Of a DNA stretch of 22,665 nucleotides, positions 1-5,643 are shown piece after piece (positions within the stretch are counted from its first letter, which is position 1; every line of letters begins with the position of its first letter). The notes beneath the pieces were generated by a model. The model worked only from the letters and a program-made list of their open reading frames with translations. It did no database searches and was not told the origin of the DNA. The DNA is from Thiomargarita sp. (GTDB lineage: Bacteria; Pseudomonadota; Gammaproteobacteria; Beggiatoales; Beggiatoaceae), in NCBI GenBank assembly GCA_030635005.1, contig DAOVZS010000008.1, positions 1 through 22,665 of the forward strand. The letters are read 5' to 3'. Position numbers and translations under genes: made by a program.

Positions 1-46
1 AATCGGCATGGGAGGCGGTGATGTAGGGCTTGGTGGTTTTGAACAT
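1..46 (-). CDS. possible 5' end of a gene cut by the left edge
   Basis: On the minus strand an ATG at 44-46 opens a frame that stays open to the window edge and reads MFKTTKPYITASHAD. I do not recognise a family from 15 residues. Its codons end mostly in C (ACC, GCC, ATC), unlike the A/T-ending codons of every other gene here, and there is no convincing ribosome binding site upstream. The opposite strand is also open in one frame from 2 to a TAG at 83-85, so this could equally be the tail of a plus-strand gene or non-coding sequence. Confidence 0.25.
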   Translation of the reverse strand, partial: MFKTTKPYITASHAD

Positions 47-361
47 GGTGCTGTTAGTTTTGTTTGGATGTGTGTGATATCATAGCATGAATTGATACAC
101 GCTTTGAAAGGTAGCTAGGGATTGTGAGGCTGATTACGGCATTCAATTAAAGACGCAAAACATGAAAATGCACTTTATTTAATAACATTAAAAACAAATT
201 AAATCAAGCTCATTTTCCATTCCATTATATACTGATATACTTCTATGTCGATATGTTATCTATATTTTTAAGAAATGTTTGAAAAACCTTAATAATAATA
301 GGGTAATGTCTTGAATTTTATCATAAAAAAGTTTTATACTCATATTTAAATAGATAACAAA
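47..361. other. AT-rich intergenic region
   Basis: I see no gene, tRNA or clear terminator in this stretch. It is AT-rich, with several short TATA-containing runs between about 220 and 265 (repeated 'gatat' and 'atatac' words). Its only supportable element is the promoter-like pair at 311-340 that serves the gene starting at 383. Confidence 0.6.
311..340 (+). promoter_or_regulatory. sigma70-type promoter for the 383-1923 unit
   Basis: A -35-like TTGAAT at 311-316 (4 of 6 consensus) is separated by 18 bases from a -10-like TATACT at 335-340 (5 of 6). Transcription would start near 347, giving a leader of about 36 bases before the ATG at 383. No other gene lies between, so it most likely drives the two genes that follow. 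Confidence 0.55.
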
Positions 362-382
362 TTGATTGAGAGGGGAAATCTG

Positions 383-769
383 ATGAATAATACATATATT
401 ATTTCTATAAACGCCCTATTTTATGCTTTGAATAACAAACGCATTAAAATGGGATTAAGTGCAGTTGAACATACGCTGATTGCAAGTAAACTGGGTATTT
501 TATTTACCTTAAAAACGCATGCTTATGTGAATTTTAAAAGTGAGTATGTGGGATTAAACGAGATTCAACTGCGTGCATTGCAAGAAATTTTTGTGCAACA
601 TTTCAATGTGGAAATGGAGCAAGAAATCCAGACTCTTGTGAGTCCACAAGAAACTGAAATAGTTAAAGAGGTGTCTGCACCTGATTCACACACACATGAA
701 ACAGGTTTTTTTCAGACGATTAAATCCTTCTTTAAACCAAAATCTAAATTACAAGAGGAAATGGCATGA
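383..769 (+). CDS. hypothetical protein, 128 aa
   Basis: I do not recognise a family. I place the start at the ATG at 383, because a strong purine-rich ribosome binding site (GAGAGGGGA) sits about eight bases upstream. The in-frame ATG at 362 would bury that site inside the gene. The protein has a mixed alpha/beta-looking first ~75 residues, an acidic linker rich in E, Q and V, and a short basic-aromatic tail (FFQTIKSFFKPKSK) that could form an amphipathic membrane-contacting helix. There is no signal peptide or catalytic motif. Its stop overlaps the start of the next gene by four bases (ATGA), so the two are translationally coupled and probably work together. Confidence 0.75.
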   Translation: MNNTYIISINALFYALNNKRIKMGLSAVEHTLIASKLGILFTLKTHAYVNFKSEYVGLNEIQLRALQEIFVQHFNVEMEQEIQTLVSPQETEIVKEVSAPDSHTHETGFFQTIKSFFKPKSKLQEEMA

Positions 770-1923
770 TTGGACATAATATCATCGGTGGATTGAGTCG
801 TGTTATTCATTGTAATCATTATAATGCTTACTTACAAATGACTGTATTGTTGACGCAAGGTATTGGGACACATAATCCTGAGCGTTTATTAACAGATGCG
901 GTGACACCGTTGATTTTATTGTTAAAGCAACAAGGTTATACGCATGATGATTTATTAGCCGAATTTTCTTATTGTGGTTTTGGTCAGCTGAAGCAAATTG
1001 ATGAGAAAACGTGGGAAACACCCTCTTCACATTATAGTCAAACCTTATGTATTCTGGGTAAAAAACAAAAAAGTTGTTATTTTACAAGTGGTTATTTGCA
1101 AGGTTTGTTAGAAAAAACAGTACTTGAAACGTTATGTAAACAATTAGGAGATCAGGTAGATCGCTTTTCGGTGCTGGATACACCATTGAATGCAGAACAG
1201 TATTTGTGCTATGAATTTGATTTAGACACGCATGTACCTGAGCGTTTTGATTTTAAAGACTGCCAAGTATTCAATACCCGTATTGATGAAGACAAGATTA
1301 GGGCTATCGTAAAAACATTACCTTTACAGGGGGGAAAAAGCGGACTGATTGAAATATTTAATGCGGTGTTGACGAATCACTTTGCTGATTACTACAATCG
1401 CATTAGCTATGATGCTTATTTCACACTCAAAAATGCGGGGGTGCCTGATGCAGAAAGTAAGGAAATGTTTATTCAAGCAGGACATATTTGTGCCTTTAAT
1501 ACCTTTGGTAGAATCATGATTAGCCCAGAATGGTTTGAACGGGTTGTCCCAATGTGTGATACTAAGGAAGATTGGTTACATGGTATTATTGCCGTGATTA
1601 ATACGTTAGGATGGGGAGTGTATCGTTTAGAAAAACTGGTACCTGCACATGAAATGATTGTACGGGTTTATAATTCTTATGAAGGCGTCGGCTATCGACG
1701 TATGTATCCTAAAACAGAGGACAAAAACCTGTCATTTTTAGCAATGGGTGCTATTTTGGGGTTGATGCATTTATTTTGGAAAATTGATATTCGTGAAACC
1801 CCAGCTTTAACACAAGACTTTTATGTCAATCAATTCAATAATCCTGTCAATAGCTATACGATTGAACAAACGAATGCTATTGCAGCAGGTGATGATTATG
1901 ATCGGTTTGTGGTGTCTAAATAA
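766..1923 (+). CDS. V4R-like domain protein, 385 aa
   Basis: A cytosolic protein of unknown function. Residues about 104-136 (C-Y-F-T-S-G-Y-L-Q-G, then E-T-L-C-K-Q-L-G-D, then F-S-V) follow the pattern of V4R (4-vinyl-reductase-type small-molecule sensor) domains, in which a glycine-rich helix precedes a conserved E-x-x-C...GD block. The second half (residues about 195-310, with GHICAFNTFG and later GWGVYRLE) may be a diverged second copy. His15, Cys16, His18 and Cys70 are candidate ligand-binding residues. It is coupled to the preceding 128-aa gene by an ATGA overlap and ends only 12 bases from the convergent maturase gene. Assignment to V4R is by motif resemblance only; a ligand-binding sensor role is inference. 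Confidence 0.5.
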   Translation: MIGHNIIGGLSRVIHCNHYNAYLQMTVLLTQGIGTHNPERLLTDAVTPLILLLKQQGYTHDDLLAEFSYCGFGQLKQIDEKTWETPSSHYSQTLCILGKKQKSCYFTSGYLQGLLEKTVLETLCKQLGDQVDRFSVLDTPLNAEQYLCYEFDLDTHVPERFDFKDCQVFNTRIDEDKIRAIVKTLPLQGGKSGLIEIFNAVLTNHFADYYNRISYDAYFTLKNAGVPDAESKEMFIQAGHICAFNTFGRIMISPEWFERVVPMCDTKEDWLHGIIAVINTLGWGVYRLEKLVPAHEMIVRVYNSYEGVGYRRMYPKTEDKNLSFLAMGAILGLMHLFWKIDIRETPALTQDFYVNQFNNPVNSYTIEQTNAIAAGDDYDRFVVSK

Positions 1924-1935
1924 TGCTGTTTCATG

Positions 1936-4900
1936 CTATAACATAAATTCTTTGACCATCGCTTTAAAAAAAGATTTTTCAAAAGCACAGTTTTTGGTCG
2001 CTTTAAATATATCCCCGTCTTGATAAGCATCTGCAAGACATCCGCCAGCACAAAAAACTTCTATTTCGCATCCTTGACACGCTGGAATATTTCTAATACC
2101 CCGTTGTGTCAGATTAAAATATGCGTCTGTACTAAAAATCGTCATGATATCGTTAATATCTCCCAATTTCATATCTAACGCTGCACAAGGATACACGGTG
2201 CCATCTGCATTGATGGATAATTCTGCACCAGCAGCACTACAGTAAGTACCTGTTTGTTGTTGATTAAAAATACGAGAATAGGGAAAAGTAACCAGCCCAC
2301 CTATGTCCATCCCTTTATCACGTGCATATTTAAAAGCAGTGATCAATTTTTCAACTTGTTGTTCAATAACATCAGTATTTTGGACATCTTGATATCCCAT
2401 TGTCATTTGTTGTAACCCTAAAGGAATGATGGGTATCGAAAATGCTTCTGATTTATCAATAAGATAATCAATTAGATCTTGTAAATGATGAATATTATGA
2501 TTGCCTAATGTGGTATCAATACTGAGATTACATTGATTTTTTAAACAGATATCAATAGCATGATCGCTTTGTTCAAAAGCACTGCCCGTTTTTTTGAGGA
2601 TTCTACATTGATCGTGAATTGCTTTTATCCCATCAAGACTCATGATCACCGCTACTTGATACCTTGATAGCACTTTAGCCATAGCATCGGTTAAGAGCGT
2701 GCCATTGGTATTTAGAAAATAGTTGACATGAATCGTGCCTTTGATATGTGCTATATAGTCCAAAGATTGTTGGAGGACAGTCCAATTTAATAACGGCTCT
2801 CCCCCAAAAAAACGTATATTTACCGATTTATGAGGGTGGGGTAATGTGAAAAAAGAGTCTATCGCTTGTTTGGCGATATTCCAATCCATTAAACGATTAT
2901 CATCATTTTGGTTGATCGCATAACAATATGTACACGCCATATTACAGCCGTATGTCAGATTTAACCTCAAACTCTTGATTAATGCTCCCTTTTTAACGGA
3001 ATTTGACTCTAATTTGAAAAAATCATCATCGTTTGTGTGGGTATAAACGATTAATTTTGATTGATATAAGTCAAAAAGAACCTCTTCAAAAGCTTCAAAT
3101 GTGTATCGTTTCGATATTTCTGCGTAGGTTTTCCCCTTTTTAATAAAATCAAGCAGTATTATTAAATCTGTTTTAAAAATCTGAGAAGTGCCCAAAAATG
3201 AGTTAAAAAATAATCCTTTCCCATTGTTTGAAATCACGTGTAAATGAGGAGTAGTGTGCAATTTATGATAGGAAACGGTGTCAAAAAAACCATTTTTTAA
3301 GGTTTTAAGCCATTTTTTTTCTGCAGATACCAAGGAAAAACCATAGCAGTGCTTAAATTGCGTCTGCACATTATTTTCGGCTGTTACTGATTGGAGACAA
3401 GTGAGTAAATATTGTATTCCTTTGAGATGTGCGAGAAAATACACAAAACTATGGGCTTGTTGATAGCAAATATTGTCTGAAATGGGAGAATCATCAATTT
3501 CTAAAAAATTATACTGAATAAAAACGTCCAATTCCTGAAAAGTATAGATTTTCTGCTGATGCACCGCTTTTTTAAAATTGTTGTGATGATAAGGTTTGGC
3601 AAAAAATTCACACAATCCTTCCAGCAACCAAATAGGTATTTCCAATGATTTCAAAAAAATATGGCTTAATTCATGACGCATACTCCGAATATAACGATCT
3701 TGCCAGTCTTCTGGAATGCGACGATCAGTATTCACAACCAGCAATTTCCCCAACATGACAAAAGCATTCACCCAAAGCGGAATATCATGCCAAAAATGGC
3801 GGAGATCTTCCTTTTTAGGGGCAAAATATACCTCAATTTTGGATTTAGGCGGGGGTAATTGTGTTTTGAGTGCTTTGTAAGCGGATTCAAGCAGGGGCTG
3901 ATGATGTAATAAATTTTCATGCCCGTCTTTTGAATAATAAAATACAAAATCTGCTGTTTCGAGGGTTTCTTGTGGCCCTAATAAATTTTCTACATAATAT
4001 TTTGTATCATCAAATTTAACACGCAATTCTTTTGCTAATACACACTCATTTTCATAACCCTCTATCGTACCTGTATGATACATCACCATCCTCATCAAAT
4101 AACTCTCACATGTGTTGTATAATTCACATGTATGACACGCTTCTGTAAGCGTATTCCATTCTGCACTTATGGTATCATAATTCTTTGATGCTATTATTTC
4201 TTGGAAATCATCAATATGACCCAGAGACCTGTCCATGTATGCACTTAAATACATCAATCCTGTAGTGTCAATAACAAAATAAGGGATGTGTTTGTTTTTT
4301 GTATATTTTGATGAGACAAGTGCTGTTTCCCAAGGACCTGCCAGTGCAATATTGTTTTGTTTGGCATAAGTATCTGCTTCAACTATTTTTGTGGCAACTA
4401 TCGTATGTGACATCTGCTCATGTTCACCTAAATAATCGGGAGTTGCCAGATAAATGCGATCTGCATTAAATTGAGTGGCTAAATCAACTAATCCTTTTAA
4501 ATCATTCACATTGGCATCAGTTAAACAAGAATTCAACTGGAGTTTGTAATGACAATCACGCAAAATAGCCAATGCGGCCATGATCTTATTATGAGCTGAT
4601 GTGCCATTTGAAAATTTTCTATGGTGATTGTTGATTTTAGACGCACCATCCACACTGATATGAACATCTACTCGGTTTTTTTTTAGAAACAGTGCTCTTT
4701 TCTGTGAAAGCACAGTGCCATTGGTATTTAAAATCCAAGTAATTTTGTGACCAAATAAATGGTTTCCATATAACAAAGTGTTTTGGAGCATTTCCCAATT
4801 GCTCAGGGGTTCACCGCCATATAGATTGACTAACACATAACCCCCCCTCATCAGTTCAAAATACTGATCAAGCGCAGATTTAGCGATGTCTAATGTCATT

Positions 4901-4995
4901 CGGGCGGGTTTATTAAGCGCTTGATTCGGAAAGATATGACAATAGTCACATCTTTGTGGACATAAATAGGAAATCATTAAGCGAAAACTATACAT
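1936..4995 (-). CDS. fused radical SAM / metallopeptidase / radical SAM-SPASM peptide maturase, 1019 aa
   Basis: Probable RiPP maturase that joins several usually separate enzymes. Residues 12-19 hold the first radical SAM motif (C12, C16, C19), followed by a GGEP motif. A SPASM-like tail (C287, C290, C296, C318) lacks the usual upstream cysteines. Residues 441-445 are HELSH, with E459 in a WLLEG context, the zinc-peptidase signature of MA-clan gluzincins. Residues about 600-665 resemble a PqqD/RRE-type winged helix that binds precursor peptides. Residues 684-691 hold the second radical SAM motif (C684, C688, C691) with its own GGEP. A complete seven-cysteine SPASM follows (C919, C937, C973, C976, C982, C986, C1003), which should hold two auxiliary Fe-S clusters. 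I chose the ATG at 4995, 19 bases after precursor A. The frame is open back to 5097, but that part is the out-of-frame shadow of the precursor's Gly codons. Chemistry on the peptide is unknown. Confidence 0.85.
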   Translation of the reverse strand: MYSFRLMISYLCPQRCDYCHIFPNQALNKPARMTLDIAKSALDQYFELMRGGYVLVNLYGGEPLSNWEMLQNTLLYGNHLFGHKITWILNTNGTVLSQKRALFLKKNRVDVHISVDGASKINNHHRKFSNGTSAHNKIMAALAILRDCHYKLQLNSCLTDANVNDLKGLVDLATQFNADRIYLATPDYLGEHEQMSHTIVATKIVEADTYAKQNNIALAGPWETALVSSKYTKNKHIPYFVIDTTGLMYLSAYMDRSLGHIDDFQEIIASKNYDTISAEWNTLTEACHTCELYNTCESYLMRMVMYHTGTIEGYENECVLAKELRVKFDDTKYYVENLLGPQETLETADFVFYYSKDGHENLLHHQPLLESAYKALKTQLPPPKSKIEVYFAPKKEDLRHFWHDIPLWVNAFVMLGKLLVVNTDRRIPEDWQDRYIRSMRHELSHIFLKSLEIPIWLLEGLCEFFAKPYHHNNFKKAVHQQKIYTFQELDVFIQYNFLEIDDSPISDNICYQQAHSFVYFLAHLKGIQYLLTCLQSVTAENNVQTQFKHCYGFSLVSAEKKWLKTLKNGFFDTVSYHKLHTTPHLHVISNNGKGLFFNSFLGTSQIFKTDLIILLDFIKKGKTYAEISKRYTFEAFEEVLFDLYQSKLIVYTHTNDDDFFKLESNSVKKGALIKSLRLNLTYGCNMACTYCYAINQNDDNRLMDWNIAKQAIDSFFTLPHPHKSVNIRFFGGEPLLNWTVLQQSLDYIAHIKGTIHVNYFLNTNGTLLTDAMAKVLSRYQVAVIMSLDGIKAIHDQCRILKKTGSAFEQSDHAIDICLKNQCNLSIDTTLGNHNIHHLQDLIDYLIDKSEAFSIPIIPLGLQQMTMGYQDVQNTDVIEQQVEKLITAFKYARDKGMDIGGLVTFPYSRIFNQQQTGTYCSAAGAELSINADGTVYPCAALDMKLGDINDIMTIFSTDAYFNLTQRGIRNIPACQGCEIEVFCAGGCLADAYQDGDIFKATKNCAFEKSFFKAMVKEFML

Positions 4996-5014
4996 ATTTT
5001 GATGTGCTAAGGTT

Positions 5015-5218
5015 TTAACCACCACAAGCACCACAAGGGCCACCACCACAAGGGCCTCCACCACAAGGGATAGGTCCCACCTTAAGTTTATTTCCATCCT
5101 TCTTATCGTTAGATTTTATATTCAGTGTTATTAGAATGTATTTATTAAACATTGCTTTAATAAAAAACATGCTAATAAATGTAAACAATAAAATCGCGAT
5201 AGTTGCGATAGTTTCCAT
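5015..5218 (-). CDS. precursor peptide A, 67 aa, (PCGGG)n tail
   Basis: Likely RiPP precursor. Residues 1-32 are strongly hydrophobic and read as a transmembrane or signal-anchor helix rather than a classical soluble leader. Residues 35-43 (KSNDKKDGN) are nearly identical to the same segment of precursor B and may be the maturase recognition or cleavage region. Residues 51-67 form the core: PCGGG, PCGGG, then PCGACGG, with cysteines 52, 57, 62 and 65. The regular spacing of Cys among Gly and Pro suggests thioether links or another radical modification (inference). An AAGG ribosome binding site lies about ten bases before the ATG, and a perfect TATAAT lies about 40 bases upstream. The maturase follows after 19 bases, so the two are probably co-transcribed. 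Confidence 0.8.
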   Translation of the reverse strand: METIATIAILLFTFISMFFIKAMFNKYILITLNIKSNDKKDGNKLKVGPIPCGGGPCGGGPCGACGG

Positions 5219-5245
5219 AGTATGTACCTTGAATTTATCTGAGTC

Positions 5246-5276
5246 AGAATTGACAGGATTATAGAATTTTCAGAAT
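5246..5276 (-). promoter_or_regulatory. promoter module of precursor A (duplicated)
   Basis: The minus strand carries a perfect TATAAT -10 at 5258-5263, about 40 bases before the ATG at 5218. The surrounding 31 bases match 5523-5553 upstream of precursor B with a single difference. No good -35 hexamer is visible at 17-18 bases, so an activator may be needed; that is inference. Confidence 0.55.
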
Positions 5277-5280
5277 TAAG

Positions 5281-5307
5281 ACACAGGCATAACCAATAAG
5301 CCTGTGT
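5281..5307 (-). terminator. hairpin between precursors B and A
   Basis: ACACAGGC (5281-5288) and GCCTGTGT (5300-5307) form a perfect 8-bp stem with an 11-base loop, 24 bases after the stop of precursor B. No long U-tract follows on the minus strand, so it is a weak intrinsic terminator or an mRNA-stabilising structure. It lies just upstream of the precursor A promoter. Confidence 0.45.
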
Positions 5308-5330
5308 TTATAGCTAAATGAGATAAGGTT

Positions 5331-5495
5331 TTAACCACCACCACCACAAGGGCCACCACCACAAGGACCATAATCTCTAGAATTTCCATCCTTCTTATCG
5401 TCCGATTTTACATCCAGTTCTGTTGAATCGTTGTTCGACAAACTTTTTACAAGAGCAAAAAACATGATAGACAATATAATAAATAAAACTTCCAT
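5331..5495 (-). CDS. precursor peptide B, 54 aa, (PCGGG)n tail
   Basis: Second probable RiPP precursor, short enough to be missed by length-filtered gene callers. Residues 1-18 are hydrophobic (MEVLFIILSIMFFALVKS). Residues 21-40 are polar and contain KSDDKKDGN, matching KSNDKKDGN in precursor A. The tail reads DYGPCGGGPCGGGG, with cysteines 45 and 50. Start: ATG at 5493-5495 with a modest GAG-type ribosome binding site, and stop TAA at 5331-5333. Upstream it shares with precursor A a 31-base block (one mismatch) that includes the -10 element, so the two genes are a duplicated promoter-plus-precursor unit. A hairpin between the two genes may partly end its transcript. Confidence 0.75.
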   Translation of the reverse strand: MEVLFIILSIMFFALVKSLSNNDSTELDVKSDDKKDGNSRDYGPCGGGPCGGGG

Positions 5496-5522
5496 AGTAT
5501 TTTTCTCACACTTGTCTAAATT

Positions 5523-5553
5523 AGAATTAACAGGATTATAGAATTTTCAGAAT
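5523..5553 (-). promoter_or_regulatory. promoter module of precursor B (duplicated)
   Basis: Perfect TATAAT -10 on the minus strand at 5535-5540, about 40 bases before the ATG at 5495. It lies inside a 31-base block that is repeated at 5246-5276 with one mismatch. Conservation of this block between the two precursor genes, while much of the flanking sequence differs, supports a functional promoter or operator. Confidence 0.55.
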
Positions 5554-5565
5554 CAAAGCACAACC

Positions 5566-5642
5566 AATAAGCCTGTGTTTGTGCCCAATACACATAATAT
5601 ATCATATTTTTCCTAAATAACCAAATACCTAATACACAATAA
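5566..5642. repeat. left copy of ~78-bp direct repeat flanking the signalling operon
   Basis: This sequence aligns with 15103-15181 in the same orientation, with about nine mismatches and two single-base gaps by eye (roughly 68 of 79 columns identical). It begins AATAAGCCTGTGTTTGTGCC and ends ATACACAATAA. It lies directly after the stop codon of the 782-aa kinase and upstream of the precursor B promoter. Its first 15 bases, with the four before them, also occur at 5291-5309 between the two precursor genes. Confidence 0.75.
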
Positions 5643-5643
5643 T

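Noticed and set aside
1823..2023. A 66-aa plus-strand frame spanning the convergent gene ends
   Set aside because: It overlaps both real genes in other frames, has no ribosome binding site and gives no recognisable protein.
4996..5097. N-terminal extension of the maturase to an ATG at 5097 (34 extra residues rich in Val, Ala and Leu)
   Set aside because: This stretch reads the precursor A Gly-codon repeats in another frame (GGT becomes GTG/TGG). The radical SAM fold begins right after the ATG at 4995, so the extension is an artefact.
4995..5097. Programmed frameshift joining precursor A to the maturase
   Set aside because: The two frames overlap over the repeat, but the precursor has a clean stop 19 bases before a suitable ATG. 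I see no slippery heptamer with a following structure.
5015..5400. The PCGGG-coding triplets as a DNA satellite or CRISPR-like array
   Set aside because: The units are short, in phase with two coding frames, and have no spacers. They are explained by the peptide sequences.
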